A stretch of 64,000 nt of DNA from Desulfotomaculum nigrificans DSM 574 (GTDB taxonomy: Bacteria; Bacillota; Desulfotomaculia; Desulfotomaculales; Desulfotomaculaceae), in the NCBI RefSeq assembly GCF_000189755.2, contig NZ_KI912183.1, positions 1,986,257 through 2,050,256 on the forward strand, in the 5' to 3' direction. The notes beneath the pieces were generated by a model. It made no database searches. It saw only the letters and a program-made list of their open reading frames with translations, and was not told the origin of the DNA. Made by a program: the position numbers and the translations under genes. Shown here in pieces: positions 38,191 through 48,632 of this stretch. Each line of letters begins with the position of its first letter. The stretch's first letter is position 1.

Positions 38191-38838
38191 ATGAGCAAGA
38201 CCAAAAAGCTTCCGGAGGAAAACAGCCGGTCCGAAGAAAGCAAAACCCGGATCCTGCTGGCGGCGGCGGATATCTTCTCCCGCAAAGGGTTGGACGGGGC
38301 CCGGGTGGATGAGATCGCCGCGGCTGCGCAAATAAACAAGCGGATGATATACCACTACTACGGCAGCAAGGAAAACTTGTATGTGGAGGTACTCCGCTAC
38401 AATTACAATAAGATTTATGTTTTAAGTAAGGGGGCCTTTGTGCCGGGGGATGACCCCAGGGAAAACGTCCGCCGGGCCCTGCGCCGGTATTTTTACTTTC
38501 TGGCCCAGGACGAAGAATTTGTCCGGCTGGTCAGTTGGGAAGCCCTGAATCGGGGCCGTTACGGCAGTATGGTGTTACCCCAACTTTTGGACCTGACCCA
38601 ATCAGATTTGGGTGAAATTTTGCAGGACGGTATCAACCGCGGGGTTTTTCGCCCGGACCTGGACATCCGGCAGGTCTTATTAAGCATCCATGCCCTTTGC
38701 CTGGTCTACTTCACCCGGCGGGAAATGATACAGCCCATGTGGCCCCAGGATCTAATGTCGGAGGATATGCTGGAATCCCGGTTGCAACACATTTTGGACT
38801 TTGTCTTTAATGGAATTCTCAAGCATGAAAAAGCATAA
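38191..38838 (+). CDS. TetR family transcriptional regulator
   Basis: 215 residues. N-terminal HTH: RILLAAADIFSRKGLDGARVDEIAAAAQ with the recognition helix NKRMIYHYYGSKENLY. The C-terminal ligand domain resembles TetR_C_33/RutR-like proteins. ATG 38191 follows AAAGGAGG by seven bases. It heads an operon with a HlyD-type adaptor, an ABC ATPase and two ABC-2 permeases, which it presumably represses. Confidence 0.92.
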   Translation: MSKTKKLPEENSRSEESKTRILLAAADIFSRKGLDGARVDEIAAAAQINKRMIYHYYGSKENLYVEVLRYNYNKIYVLSKGAFVPGDDPRENVRRALRRYFYFLAQDEEFVRLVSWEALNRGRYGSMVLPQLLDLTQSDLGEILQDGINRGVFRPDLDIRQVLLSIHALCLVYFTRREMIQPMWPQDLMSEDMLESRLQHILDFVFNGILKHEKA

Positions 38839-38873
38839 TACGGAAAACCATGGTTATTTCAGGAGGTATGGTT

Positions 38874-39935
38874 ATGGAAGCCTTTGCCAAGATTGAACAG
38901 AAGAAGAAACTAATTTTAGGATTTTTTGCCGGGCTGATTGTATTGTCTGCCGCTATATTTGGCGGTTATTTCTACCAAAAGCAAACAGCCCTGGCCAAAG
39001 AGCGCAGTGAACTCACCGCCACCGGCACCGTTGAGGCCACCAGTGTGCTGGCTTCCTTTAAGGTACCGGGGCGGATTGAGAACTTGCTGGTGGACGAGGG
39101 CAGCCTGGTGCACAAGGGTCAATTGCTGGCCACTCTGGAAACCAGGGAGCTGGCGGCCAAATTGTCCCAGGCCAAGGGTGCCCGCCAGGCGGCTGTAGCC
39201 AAGGCCCGTCAGGCGCAGAGCGCCGTGCCAATGACCAGCGAAACAGTGGAGGCCACTATCCAGCAGTGCCAGGCTAAAGTGGCCCAGGCGGAAGCGGCGG
39301 CCCGTAATGCCAAGCAGGTTTATGACCGTTATGTAGAGTTACATAAAGCCGGAGCTGTATCCGACAACGACTTTGACTCGGTGACCACCAAGTATGAGCA
39401 GGCCCAGGCCGCCCTCCGGGAAGCCCAGGCCGCCCTGGCCCAGGCGGAAGCGGCCCGGTTAAAGGTGCAGACCTCCCAGGCGGAATATGAAGCCGCCCAG
39501 GGCCAGGCCAACCAGGCCGAGGGTGCAGTGCAGGAAGCCCAGAGTTATTTGGATAACAGTCAGTTGAAGTCCCCCATGGAAGGTTACATCACGCAGAAGT
39601 TTTTGGAGTCGGGGGAAATGCTCAATGCCGGTACACCGGTATTTGAAATAACCGACCTGGCCCATACCTATGTCAAGGTCTATATCAGCGAGCAAAAAAT
39701 AGGTCGGGTGAAATTGGGCCAAAAGGTGCAAATTACGGTACCCGCCTTCCCCAACAAAGTCTTTACCGGCAAGGTGGTATGGATTAATAACGCCGGTGAC
39801 TTTGCCGTGAAAAAGGCGGTCAACGAGCAGTACCAGCATGATCTACGCAGCTTTGAGGTAAAAATTGATGTGCCCAACCCGGACCTGGCCCTGAAAGTAG
39901 GCATGACCGCCAATGTCAAAATTCTGGAGGACTAG
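38874..39935 (+). CDS. HlyD/EmrA-type membrane fusion protein of an ABC exporter
   Basis: 353 residues. One N-terminal membrane helix (about 13-33), a biotinyl-lipoyl-like half (VPGRIENLLVDEGSLVHKGQLLA), an alanine/glutamine-rich coiled coil (about 85-215), the second lipoyl half (LKSPMEGYITQKFLESGE) and a beta-barrel domain. Adaptors of this type act with ABC-2 exporters such as YhiI/YhhJ. ATG 38874 has AGGAGG seven bases upstream; the ATG at 38868 is too close and 38850 lies before the site. Ends one base before the ATPase gene. Confidence 0.88.
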   Translation: MEAFAKIEQKKKLILGFFAGLIVLSAAIFGGYFYQKQTALAKERSELTATGTVEATSVLASFKVPGRIENLLVDEGSLVHKGQLLATLETRELAAKLSQAKGARQAAVAKARQAQSAVPMTSETVEATIQQCQAKVAQAEAAARNAKQVYDRYVELHKAGAVSDNDFDSVTTKYEQAQAALREAQAALAQAEAARLKVQTSQAEYEAAQGQANQAEGAVQEAQSYLDNSQLKSPMEGYITQKFLESGEMLNAGTPVFEITDLAHTYVKVYISEQKIGRVKLGQKVQITVPAFPNKVFTGKVVWINNAGDFAVKKAVNEQYQHDLRSFEVKIDVPNPDLALKVGMTANVKILED

Positions 39936-40646
39936 ATGATGCAGCCGGTAATTAAAGCAGTTGATTTGGTGCAGGTGATAAACAAAAAAACCGTGCTGGA
40001 CGGGGTTAACCTGGAAGTGTTCCCGGGCGAGGCCCTGGGCATCTTCGGCACCAGGGGCACCGGCAAAACCACCCTGCTGCATATTCTGGCCGGTATCGAC
40101 CGGTTTACCTCCGGCACGGTGGAAATATTAGGCTGTGACAGCCGAAAAAGTAATAAATTTAAGCCCCACCTGAGCCTGGTGACCCAGGAACGCAGCCTGT
40201 TTCAAGAATTGAAGGTAGCAGAAAACCTGGATTTTCTGGCCACCCTGCGGGGAGGCAGCCGGGCGACCATCACCCAATTAGTGGAGCGGCTGGAGCTGAC
40301 GGATATTTTGTCACAGCCGGTGCGCATCCTGGAAGCCGGGGAATACCAGCGGGCGGCCCTGGCCTGCGCCCTCTTAAATAACCCCCGGATACTGATTGCT
40401 GACGAGTTGATTAAGGATATTGACCTGCCTTCCCGCCGCTTAATAATTAAAGAAGTACAGCGGTTTATGGCTGACGGGGGCACCTTCATCTGCGGTTTCA
40501 GTAATATGGATTACGCCTGTCAAATGAGCCGGGTGGCCTGGCTGGCCAAAGGCCGGATCACCTGGTACGACCCGGCGGAGGCCAGGAGTGAGTGGCAGCG
40601 GCAGGTGCAGGAATTTGCGGTGAAAAGCGGTGAGGCCAATGATTAA
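39936..40646 (+). CDS. ABC transporter ATPase with altered signature and H-loop
   Basis: 236 residues. Walker A GTRGTGKT (38-45), the Q-loop VTQE and Walker B ILIADEL are recognisable. The ABC signature, normally LSGGQ, reads LEAGEYQR (132-139), and at the H-loop serine 189 (FSNMD) stands where histidine is expected. The D-loop is also unusual (KDID). It is the only ATPase in the operon, so it either works with a reduced rate, as a non-canonical homodimer, or with a partner elsewhere. ATG 39936 or 39939 after GGAGG. The stop overlaps the next gene by eight bases. Confidence 0.85.
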   Translation: MMQPVIKAVDLVQVINKKTVLDGVNLEVFPGEALGIFGTRGTGKTTLLHILAGIDRFTSGTVEILGCDSRKSNKFKPHLSLVTQERSLFQELKVAENLDFLATLRGGSRATITQLVERLELTDILSQPVRILEAGEYQRAALACALLNNPRILIADELIKDIDLPSRRLIIKEVQRFMADGGTFICGFSNMDYACQMSRVAWLAKGRITWYDPAEARSEWQRQVQEFAVKSGEAND

Positions 40647-41769
40647 GTCCCTGATGCTCCGGGAGTTAACCTACCTGTGGCGGGACCGGGGCCTGCGCCG
40701 CATCTTGCTGCTGGGATCTCTGGTGGGACTTGTTTTATTTTACGCCACCTACAGCGCTCAGGTACTAAGGGACATCCCCACTGCGGTGGTGGATTTGGAC
40801 CGTTCCGCCGCCAGCCGGGAGCTGGTGCAAAAACTGGGTCAAGCGGAAAACTTAAAACTGGTGGCCTTTCCGGGTAGTTACCAGGAGGCCCAAGAATTGC
40901 TGAAACGGGGCCAGGTCATCGTGGCTGTGGTGATTCCCGAACATTACGGTAAAAATGCGGCCCTGGGCCGGCAAACCAATGTTTATATGGCCATTGACGG
41001 CAGTAACGAAATATATGCCACCAACGCCACCACGGCGGCACTGACAGTGGCCGGTACCATCAGCGCCAATGCCGGGGTGAAAGCACTGCTGAGCCGGGGC
41101 TTTGACCCGCAGCAGGCCCGGGATGCTTACCTTGGTGTAGACATCCGGGAGGAACCCTGGTTTAACCCCACCTTAAATTACGCCTATTTTTTGGTACTGG
41201 CCCTGATTTTAAATGTCTGGCAGCAGTGCTGTACCCTGGCGGCGGCCACGAATATCATTGGGGAAACCGGGCGACCCAGCTGGCTCCAGTTTAAATTGGC
41301 GGGCACCTCCAAGTGGACTTTGTTTGTCAGTAAATCAGTGGTACATATCTGCGTGTTCATGCTGATGATTTTGCCCATCTATTTTATTTGCTTCGGTCTG
41401 TTGGATATACCCCTAAACTGTAACTGGGCGGTGTTCTTATTATTTACCCTGCTCTTTGCGGTGGCACTGCACAGTGTGGGCACCCTGGCCTCCAGCTTTG
41501 CCCGCAATGCTGTGGATTCCACCCGCTTTGGCATGATCATCGCCCTGCCTTCGTTTATTATTTCGGGCTACACCTGGCCCCTGGAAGCTATGCCCGCCTC
41601 CATCCAACACGCAGCTAAATTGCTGCCCCAGACCTGGTTCTTCCAGGGATTGAATTACTTTACTTTTAAAAACCCGGGCTGGCCCTTTATGCGGCAGTAT
41701 TTTCTGGCCCTGGGGATCATTGCCCTGATTTGTTACAGTGCCGCAGCACTGATTACATCCCGGAAGTAA
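40639..41769 (+). CDS. ABC-2 type permease, first subunit
   Basis: 376 residues. One membrane helix near the N terminus (22-40), a long extracytoplasmic domain containing AVVDLDRSAASRELV and VAVVIPEHYG, then five or six helices, of which the last block holds SGYTWPLEAMP, a family hallmark (ABC2_membrane_3, YhhJ-like). The ATG at 40639 overlaps the ATPase stop by eight bases. It pairs with the similar permease that follows, probably as a heterodimer. Confidence 0.88.
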   Translation: MIKSLMLRELTYLWRDRGLRRILLLGSLVGLVLFYATYSAQVLRDIPTAVVDLDRSAASRELVQKLGQAENLKLVAFPGSYQEAQELLKRGQVIVAVVIPEHYGKNAALGRQTNVYMAIDGSNEIYATNATTAALTVAGTISANAGVKALLSRGFDPQQARDAYLGVDIREEPWFNPTLNYAYFLVLALILNVWQQCCTLAAATNIIGETGRPSWLQFKLAGTSKWTLFVSKSVVHICVFMLMILPIYFICFGLLDIPLNCNWAVFLLFTLLFAVALHSVGTLASSFARNAVDSTRFGMIIALPSFIISGYTWPLEAMPASIQHAAKLLPQTWFFQGLNYFTFKNPGWPFMRQYFLALGIIALICYSAAALITSRK

Positions 41770-41781
41770 GGGGGCTTCTGC

Positions 41782-42978
41782 TTGAGACGGATTATCAATA
41801 TTGCCTGTTACGAAACCATGTACATTTTTAAAGATAGAACACTGCGGCTATTGTTACTGGCGGTGCCCCTGCTGTACGCTGCAATTTTTGGGCTGGTTTA
41901 CTCCGCCGGCGTGTTAACGGATATTCCCCTGGCCATTGTGGACCTGGACCGGTCCAAACTGAGCCGTGAGGTAGTGACCGCCTTTCAAAACAGTTCCCAC
42001 TTTAAGCCGGTACCGTCTGTTACCACTTACGACCAGCTGGAACAGGCCATGCGGAACGGTACGGTGCGGGCCGGCATAGTTATCCCGGAGCATTTTGCCC
42101 AGCAGGCGGAGCAGCACCGATCCACGGAAATAGCCGGTATTTACGATGCGTCCAACCTGCTGTGGGGCTACAACACCCGCAAGTACCTCCGGGAAGTGAT
42201 CACTGATTTTAACAGTCATCACACGGCTGCTTACCTGGCCGGGCTGGGTATTAGCCAACACCAGGTACAGGACATCATGAATACCGTCAGCCTGAACTAT
42301 GAGGTTTGGTATAACCCCACCTTTAGTTATGCCACCTATTTATATGTGGGGCTTTTAATGATGGTGCTGCACCAGATTTGTCTTTTAAGCGTCAGTTTAA
42401 CGGTAACCAGGGAGAAGGAGCGCAATACTTGGATTCAGTATCTCGCTTCCCCGCTGCCCAACTGGCAAATTTTTATGGGTAAGGCCCTGCCTTATTTTGT
42501 GGTCAATTACTTTAATTTTTCCCTGCTGTTGTGGTTAGCAGTGCGGTTTGTGCAGGTTAAGTTTGAGGGGTCCCTGGGGCTGGTACTGTTACTGGGGCTG
42601 TTGTACGATGCCATCATTACTTCGCTGGGCTTTTTTATTTCGCTGCACGCGCCCAATTCGCTGCAGGTAACCCGGTATCTGATGCTGTTGTCGGTGCCCA
42701 TTTTTATCACTTCCGGCTTTACCTGGCCCCATACCCACATTCCCCTGGCGGTCAATGCCCTGGCCCGGCTGATGCCCTTTACCTGGATGGCTGAGAGCAT
42801 CCGCCTGGTGACGGTAAAAAATCTGCCGGCGGCTTATTTGGTGAATCACCTGCTGGTGATGGCCGGCATGGCCCTGGTGGCCCTGACGCTGGCGGCTTGT
42901 TTCAGTAAACGGCGTCGGCCTCCGGTTCACGATGGGGTGATTGTTAATAGTGATACCTTTTATCCGGGGATTAAGTAA
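41782..42978 (+). CDS. ABC-2 type permease, second subunit
   Basis: 398 residues and the same layout as the preceding gene: an N-terminal helix, an external domain with AIVDLDRSKLSREVV and AGIVIPEHFA, and C-terminal helices with TSGFTWPHTHIP. The two subunits are clearly paralogous and arose by duplication. TTG 41782 has AGGGGG upstream. It is the last gene of the TetR-HlyD-ABC unit. The exported compound is unknown; drug or lipid-like molecules are usual for this class. Confidence 0.88.
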   Translation: MRRIINIACYETMYIFKDRTLRLLLLAVPLLYAAIFGLVYSAGVLTDIPLAIVDLDRSKLSREVVTAFQNSSHFKPVPSVTTYDQLEQAMRNGTVRAGIVIPEHFAQQAEQHRSTEIAGIYDASNLLWGYNTRKYLREVITDFNSHHTAAYLAGLGISQHQVQDIMNTVSLNYEVWYNPTFSYATYLYVGLLMMVLHQICLLSVSLTVTREKERNTWIQYLASPLPNWQIFMGKALPYFVVNYFNFSLLLWLAVRFVQVKFEGSLGLVLLLGLLYDAIITSLGFFISLHAPNSLQVTRYLMLLSVPIFITSGFTWPHTHIPLAVNALARLMPFTWMAESIRLVTVKNLPAAYLVNHLLVMAGMALVALTLAACFSKRRRPPVHDGVIVNSDTFYPGIK

Positions 42979-42983
42979 GACAG

Positions 42984-43014
42984 AGAGAGGCTAGCCTTTG
43001 GGGCTAGCCTCTCT
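42984..43014. terminator. Terminator between the exporter operon and uvrA
   Basis: AGAGAGGCTAGCC and GGCTAGCCTCTCT form a perfect 13-bp stem with a short loop; TGGTTTGGTTTG follows on the plus strand. The genes on both sides converge here. Confidence 0.8.
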
Positions 43015-43050
43015 TGGTTTGGTTTGCTTATCTAGCCGCAGGGGCTTCTG

Positions 43051-45945
43051 TTACCCACCGTTCACCCCGATCTCCGCACCGACAGCACTAGGACTCACTC
43101 CGGCTTCCAGGCCAGCAAGGGTGCGTCGGCGGTCCCGCTCCAGCACCGGTTTCAGGAACTGGCCGGTGTAAGATTGGGGTACAGCGCAGATTTCTTCCGG
43201 GGTGCCGGTGGCCACGACGGTGCCGCCCTTGTCCCCCCCTTCGGGGCCCAGGTCGATGATGTAGTCGGCGGTTTTAATCACATCCAGGTTGTGCTCGATG
43301 ACCACTACGGTGCTGCCGTTGTCCACCAGGCGGTGCAGTACCTCCAGCAGCCGGGCAATGTCGGCGGTGTGCAGGCCGGTGGTGGGCTCATCCAGGATAT
43401 AGATGGTGCCGCCGTTGCTGCGCCGGCTTAATTCGGTGGCCAGTTTCACCCGCTGGGCTTCCCCGCCGGACAGTTCCGGGGCCGGCTGGCCCAGGCGGAT
43501 GTAGCCCAGTCCCACGTCCTGCAGGGTCTTTAACCGGCGGTGAATTTTCGGGATGTGGGCAAAGAACTCCACTGCTTCGTCCACTTCCATATTCAATACA
43601 TCAGCAATGCTCTTACCCTTGTATTTAACCTCCAAAGTCTCCCGGTTGTAGCGCAGGCCTTTGCAGACTTCGCAGGGCACATACACATCCGGCAGGAAAT
43701 GCATTTCAATTTTAATGATGCCGTCCCCCTGGCAGGCTTCGCAGCGGCCGCCCTTGACGTTAAAGCTGAAACGGCCGGGCTTGTAGCCCCGCACCTTGGC
43801 CTCGGGCATTTGGCTGTAAAGTTCCCGGATATCATTGAACACTCCGGTATAGGTGGCCGGGTTGGAGCGAGGGGTGCGGCCGATGGGGGCCTGGTTTACA
43901 TCAATAACCTTGTCCAAATGCAGAGTGCCCTCAATTCCCGTATGCTGGCCGGGCTTATCCTTGGCCCGGTGCAGTTTTTGGGCCAGGGCCTTGTACAGGA
44001 TTTCGTTTACCAGGGTACTCTTGCCGGAACCGGACACACCGGTGACGCAGACAAAGACTCCCAGGGGGATTGCCACATCAATATTTTTTAGGTTGTTCTC
44101 GGCCGCCCCTTTGATCACCAGTTCCTTGCCGTTACCTTGGCGGCGGTGCAGGGGGACCGGGATATATTTTTTACCACTCAGATACTGGCCGGTGAGGGAT
44201 TCGGGCACCTGCATAATTTCTTCCACCGTACCGGCAGCCACCACCTGACCGCCGTGCCGGCCGGCGGCTGGACCAATATCAATGATATGATCTGCCACCC
44301 GGATGGTATCTTCATCGTGCTCCACCACAATGAGAGTATTGCCCAGATCCCGCAGCCTCTCCAGGGTGGCGATTAACCGGGCGTTATCCCGCTGGTGCAG
44401 CCCAATGCTGGGCTCGTCCAGGATATAAAGTACCCCCATCAGACCAGAACCAATTTGGGTGGCCAGCCGGATGCGCTGGGCCTCACCACCGGACAGGGTA
44501 CCTGCCGACCGGTTAAGGGTTAAATAGTCTAACCCCACATTGACCAGAAAACCCAGCCGCTCGTTGATTTCCTTCAGAATCTGCCGGGCAATCAGTCGTT
44601 CCCTGTCAGTTAAATCCAGGGACTTAAAAAACCTCACCGCCTCCACCACCGGCAGGGCGGTTACCTCAGCAATGTTTTTGCCCCCCACCTTCACCGCCAA
44701 AGCCTCGGGCTTCAACCTGGCCCCCTGGCAAACAGGGCAGGGCTTGGTGCTCATATATTTCTCAAATTCTTCCCGCATAGCTTCGGACTGAGTCTCCCGG
44801 TAACGCCGGGACAGGTTGCCAATAATGCCCTCAAAAGGCACCTCGTAGCGGTGAATATTACCGTAACTGTCCCGGAAATTAAATTTAACCCTTTCGTGAC
44901 CGGTGCCGTAGAGGATAACCTTCAATTGCTGGGGAGTTAACTGTTCAATGGGCGTGTCCAGGCTAAAGTCATATTTATCCGCCAGACCCGTCAGGTAGCC
45001 AATGGCAGTTTGGCCCTTGTGCCATCCCTCAATGGCCCCCTCATTGATACTTTTACTCTTATCCGGAATAATTAAGTCCGGGTCAAATTCATGGTTTACA
45101 CCCAGGCCGGTACAGGCCGGACAGGCCCCGTGGGGGCTGTTAAAGGAGAACAACCGGGGGCTGATCTCCGGAATATTAATGCCGCAATCGATGCAGGCAA
45201 AGTTTTCCGAGAAGGTATATTCCTCACCGTCCACCACCGCGGCAATGGCCACCCCTTCACTTTGCTTGAGGGCTGTCTCCATGGAATCGGCCAGCCTTTT
45301 CTCGCTGCCGGGACGGATGATGATGCGGTCCACCACGATTTCAATGGTATGTTTTTTCTTTTTATCCAACCGGGGCGGTTCGGTGACATCGTAAATTTCG
45401 CCGTCCACCCGTACCCGGACAAAGCCGTTACGCCGGATATCCTCAAAAACCTTGACATGTTCACCCTTCTTGCCCCGTACCACCGGCGCCAGCAACTGCA
45501 GCTTGGTGCCTTCGGGCAGGGCCATCAGTTGGTCCACCATCTGCTGCACCGTTTGCTGAGTGATGGGCCGGCCGCACTTGGGGCAGTGGGCCCGGCCCAC
45601 CCGGGCAAACAGCAGGCGCAGGTAGTCATAAATTTCGGTCACCGTACCTACGGTGGACCGGGGGTTATGACTGGTGGTCTTCTGGTCAATGGAAATGGCC
45701 GGGGATAAGCCCTCGATATAATCCACGTCGGGCTTGTTCATCTGCCCCAGGAACTGCCGGGCATAGGCCGACAATGATTCCACGTAACGGCGTTGGCCCT
45801 CGGCATAAATGGTGTCAAAGGCCAGGGATGATTTACCGGAACCGGACAGACCGGTTACCACCACCAGCTTGTCCCGGGGTATTTCCACATCTATGTTTTT
45901 CAAGTTATGGGAGCGGGCACCCCGCACCACAATTTTGTCTTGCAT
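43051..45945 (-). CDS. uvrA: Excinuclease ABC subunit A
   Basis: 964 residues with two ABC ATPase modules. Walker [13 protein letters not shown] near 30 and [12 protein letters not shown] near 640, two LSGG signatures ([13 protein letters not shown] and [13 protein letters not shown]), and CxxC zinc modules ([38 protein letters not shown]). It recognises damage in nucleotide excision repair. ATG 45945 has AAGGAGAG upstream. uvrB lies upstream on the same strand, separated by a repeat locus. No LexA-type box was found near either gene. Confidence 0.98.
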   Translation of the reverse strand: MQDKIVVRGARSHNLKNIDVEIPRDKLVVVTGLSGSGKSSLAFDTIYAEGQRRYVESLSAYARQFLGQMNKPDVDYIEGLSPAISIDQKTTSHNPRSTVGTVTEIYDYLRLLFARVGRAHCPKCGRPITQQTVQQMVDQLMALPEGTKLQLLAPVVRGKKGEHVKVFEDIRRNGFVRVRVDGEIYDVTEPPRLDKKKKHTIEIVVDRIIIRPGSEKRLADSMETALKQSEGVAIAAVVDGEEYTFSENFACIDCGINIPEISPRLFSFNSPHGACPACTGLGVNHEFDPDLIIPDKSKSINEGAIEGWHKGQTAIGYLTGLADKYDFSLDTPIEQLTPQQLKVILYGTGHERVKFNFRDSYGNIHRYEVPFEGIIGNLSRRYRETQSEAMREEFEKYMSTKPCPVCQGARLKPEALAVKVGGKNIAEVTALPVVEAVRFFKSLDLTDRERLIARQILKEINERLGFLVNVGLDYLTLNRSAGTLSGGEAQRIRLATQIGSGLMGVLYILDEPSIGLHQRDNARLIATLERLRDLGNTLIVVEHDEDTIRVADHIIDIGPAAGRHGGQVVAAGTVEEIMQVPESLTGQYLSGKKYIPVPLHRRQGNGKELVIKGAAENNLKNIDVAIPLGVFVCVTGVSGSGKSTLVNEILYKALAQKLHRAKDKPGQHTGIEGTLHLDKVIDVNQAPIGRTPRSNPATYTGVFNDIRELYSQMPEAKVRGYKPGRFSFNVKGGRCEACQGDGIIKIEMHFLPDVYVPCEVCKGLRYNRETLEVKYKGKSIADVLNMEVDEAVEFFAHIPKIHRRLKTLQDVGLGYIRLGQPAPELSGGEAQRVKLATELSRRSNGGTIYILDEPTTGLHTADIARLLEVLHRLVDNGSTVVVIEHNLDVIKTADYIIDLGPEGGDKGGTVVATGTPEEICAVPQSYTGQFLKPVLERDRRRTLAGLEAGVSPSAVGAEIGVNGG

Positions 45946-45970
45946 GGAACTCTCCTTCTTATCTTTTGCG

Positions 45971-46267
45971 TATTCCTTTAGGGTCAGCTATTCGCCTGGG
46001 CTTAAGGGTTTTTTCTTTGGGGTCCCGCTATTGGCCTTGGCTAACAGGCATTCCATCGGGTCAGCTATTGGCTATTAGCTTATTTTGTGAATGACCTAAA
46101 GGTTATCAATTAAAAACGCCAAGACCAAAAAGACAAGCAGATGCACGAATAGCCAACAGCCAAAAACCAACAGCCAAAAGCGAATGGCGAACAGCGAAAA
46201 GCGAAAAGCCACTCCAAAGGAATGCTATAAAAGCTAATAGCTAACAGCCAATAGCCAGACCCCAGAG
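45971..46267. repeat. GCCAACAGCC-type intergenic repeat, locus 4 (uvrB-uvrA gap)
   Basis: This fills the 327-base gap between uvrB and uvrA. The left part has GGGTCAGCTATTCGCC and GGTCAGCTATTGGCTATTAGC; the right part has AGCCAACAGCC, GCGAATGGCGAACAGCG, GCTAATAGCTAACAGCC and CCAGACCCC. Left and right are inverted to each other. No gene is seen in it. Confidence 0.65.
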
Positions 46268-46272
46268 TACTG

Positions 46273-48291
46273 CTAATAAGCCACCTCCGGAATCGCCGGT
46301 TCAATCTCCCTGGCTCCCCTTAGCTGTAAGCGGAGTTCGATGATAGCATCCCGCAGCTGGGCGGCCCGCTCGAATTCCAGGTGCTTGGCCGATTCTTTCA
46401 TTTCTTTCTCCAGCTTGGCAATCATCTTTTTGATGTCGGTCTTGGTCATTTTACCGGCCTTGGTTTTAGCAACATAGGGAGCCTTTTCTTCGGCCGCCCG
46501 GGTGGCCTCAATGACATCCCTTACCGCCTTACGAACAGTTTGCGGCGTGATGCCGTGCTTTTGGTTATAGGCCATTTGAATCTGGCGGCGGCGTTCGGTT
46601 TCGCCAATGGCCTTCTTCATGGAGTCAGTCATCTTGTCGGCGTACATGATAACCTTACCTTCGGCGTTACGGGCAGCCCGGCCGATGGTCTGAATCAGCG
46701 AGCGCTCGGAACGCAGGTAACCTTCCTTGTCCGCATCCAGGATGGCCACCAGACTAACCTCCGGCAAATCCAGGCCCTCCCGCAGCAGGTTAATGCCCAC
46801 CAGCACATCAAAGGTACCCAGGCGCAGGTCACGCAAAATTTCCATCCGTTCAATAGTATTAATATCCGAGTGCAGGTAACGCACCCTGATACCGTGTTCC
46901 TTCAAGTAATCTGTCAAATCCTCGGCCATCTTCTTGGTCAGGGTAGTTACCAATATCCGCTCATCCCGTTCCACCCGCAGTCTGATTTCACCCAACAGGT
47001 CATCAATCTGCCCCCTGGTGGGCCGTACCGAGATCTCCGGATCCACCAGACCGGTGGGGCGAATGATTTGTTCCACCACCTGGCTGCTGTGTTCCAGCTC
47101 ATAATTCCCCGGCGTGGCGGAAACATAAATCACCTGGTTCACCTTGGACTCAAATTCCGCAAACTTTAACGGTCGGTTGTCCAGGGCCGAAGGCAGTCGG
47201 AAACCATGCTCCACCAATGTAGTCTTGCGGGACCGGTCGCCCTCGTACATGCCGCCGATCTGGGGCACCGCCACGTGGGATTCGTCAATAATTAACAACC
47301 AATCCTCCGGGAAGAAATCTAAAAGGGTATAGGGTGCTTCACCGGGGGCCCGGCCGGTGAGGTGCCGGGAATAGTTTTCAATACCGGAGCAGAAACCCAC
47401 CTCGGCCATCATCTCCAGGTCATAACGGGTGCGCTGTTCCAACCGCTGGGCCTCCAGTAACTTGCCATTTTGCCGCAGCTCCTGCAGCCGCTGCTCCAAT
47501 TCCAATTCAATGTTAGCAATGGCCCGCTTCATATTTTCTTCCTCGGTGACGAAGTGGCTGGCCGGAAATACCGCAATGTGCTGCCGCTGGCCCAGGATCT
47601 CGCCGGTGAGCACATCAATTTCCAGCAGCCGCTCTACCTCATCGCCAAACATTTCCACCCGCAGGGCCCGGTCCGTGGCACTGGCCGGGAAGATCTCAAT
47701 GACATCGCCCCGCACCCGGAATTTACCCCGGGTGAAATTGAGGTCGTTGCGCTCGTACTGGATATCCACCAATTTGCGCAGGATAGCATCCCGGTCGTAC
47801 ACTCCCCCCACCCGCAGGGATAAGACCAGGTCCCGGTAGGTTTCCGGGTTACCTAAACCGTAAATGCAGGAAACACTGGCCACAATAATTACATCCCGGC
47901 GTTCCAGCAGGGCGGTGGTGGCCGCGTGACGCAGTTTGTCTATTTCATCGTTGATGGATGAATCCTTTTCAATGTAAGTATCGGTATGGGGAATATAGGC
48001 TTCAGGTTGATAATAGTCAAAGTAACTAACGAAATATTCAACGCAGTTTTCCGGAAAAAATTCCTTAAACTCACTGCATAGCTGAGCAGCCAAGGTTTTA
48101 TTGGGTGCCAGGATCAAGGTGGGGCGCTGGGTTTGCTGAATAATATTGGCCATGGTAAAGGTTTTACCGGTACCGGTGGCCCCCAGTAAGGTCTGGTGCT
48201 TGTATCCCTGATGCAGACCCTGTACCAGCTCCCGAATAGCCCTGGGCTGGTCTCCCCTGGGCTGGAATTCTGATCTAAGTTTAAATTCCAA
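46273..48291 (-). CDS. uvrB: Excinuclease ABC subunit B
   Basis: 672 residues. Helicase-like: Q-motif [11 protein letters not shown], Walker A GATGTGKT, the beta-hairpin [16 protein letters not shown] that clamps damaged DNA, DESHV, motif V/VI ([13 protein letters not shown] and QTIGRAARN) and the C-terminal UVR domain ([20 protein letters not shown]). The start is set at TTG 48291, six bases after AGGTG, giving the normal N-terminal length; a GTG at 48300 adds three residues but lacks a site. Confidence 0.96.
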   Translation of the reverse strand: MEFKLRSEFQPRGDQPRAIRELVQGLHQGYKHQTLLGATGTGKTFTMANIIQQTQRPTLILAPNKTLAAQLCSEFKEFFPENCVEYFVSYFDYYQPEAYIPHTDTYIEKDSSINDEIDKLRHAATTALLERRDVIIVASVSCIYGLGNPETYRDLVLSLRVGGVYDRDAILRKLVDIQYERNDLNFTRGKFRVRGDVIEIFPASATDRALRVEMFGDEVERLLEIDVLTGEILGQRQHIAVFPASHFVTEEENMKRAIANIELELEQRLQELRQNGKLLEAQRLEQRTRYDLEMMAEVGFCSGIENYSRHLTGRAPGEAPYTLLDFFPEDWLLIIDESHVAVPQIGGMYEGDRSRKTTLVEHGFRLPSALDNRPLKFAEFESKVNQVIYVSATPGNYELEHSSQVVEQIIRPTGLVDPEISVRPTRGQIDDLLGEIRLRVERDERILVTTLTKKMAEDLTDYLKEHGIRVRYLHSDINTIERMEILRDLRLGTFDVLVGINLLREGLDLPEVSLVAILDADKEGYLRSERSLIQTIGRAARNAEGKVIMYADKMTDSMKKAIGETERRRQIQMAYNQKHGITPQTVRKAVRDVIEATRAAEEKAPYVAKTKAGKMTKTDIKKMIAKLEKEMKESAKHLEFERAAQLRDAIIELRLQLRGAREIEPAIPEVAY

Positions 48292-48411
48292 GGTTATCAC
48301 CTGCTTTCTATGCCCCTGCTTCCTTACTCACCTTAATATTATACCATTTCGGTCAATATTAGAAACTTGGTCATATTACCAAAACTGCCCAAGGCCTGCC
48401 CCAATATTTAT

Positions 48412-48439
48412 TTGCAAAGTGTTATCCCTGTGTTATTAT
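48412..48439 (+). promoter_or_regulatory. Possible promoter for the small gene at 48495
   Basis: TTGCAA and TATTAT with 16 bases between them, about 55 bases before the small reading frame. The intervening bases to 48494 hold no other feature. Confidence 0.35.
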
Positions 48440-48494
48440 ACCAACGAAGGAAAATAATGTGGCACCACGGTGATTATTGGAAGTGGGTGCTTAA

Positions 48495-48605
48495 TTGAGT
48501 GAGGAACACCTGGCACGTATTGAAGAGAGGACAAATTTTATTTATGACAAGCTGATGGAACATGAAGAAAAACTGTATTACTTAAAAAGAACTGCTGTCC
48601 GGTAG
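48495..48605 (+). CDS. Small hypothetical protein, 36 residues
   Basis: A TTG-initiated frame encoding a charged, helix-forming peptide with the pattern EEHLARIEERTNFIYDKL and ending in KRTAVR. A weak GGAAG site and a possible promoter lie upstream. The last codons overlap the left arm of a terminator hairpin. Heptad-like spacing of Leu/Ile/Phe suggests a short coiled coil. It lies between divergent uvrB and convergent rubredoxin genes, and codon use looks protein-like. I do not recognise a family; it could also be the body of a small RNA. Confidence 0.4.
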   Translation: MSEEHLARIEERTNFIYDKLMEHEEKLYYLKRTAVR

Positions 48606-48627
48606 GCAGCAGTTCTTTGTACTTTTT
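48586..48627. terminator. Bidirectional terminator between the small gene and rubredoxin
   Basis: AAAGAACTGCT and AGCAGTTCTTT pair perfectly over 11 bp; T-rich stretches follow on both strands (ACTTTTTAA on plus, TTTTTAAG on minus). Confidence 0.75.
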
Positions 48628-48632
48628 AATCT

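Noticed and set aside
46268-48400. LexA/SOS boxes near uvrB and uvrA
   Set aside because: No CGAAC-N4-GTTCG type palindrome was found upstream of either gene.
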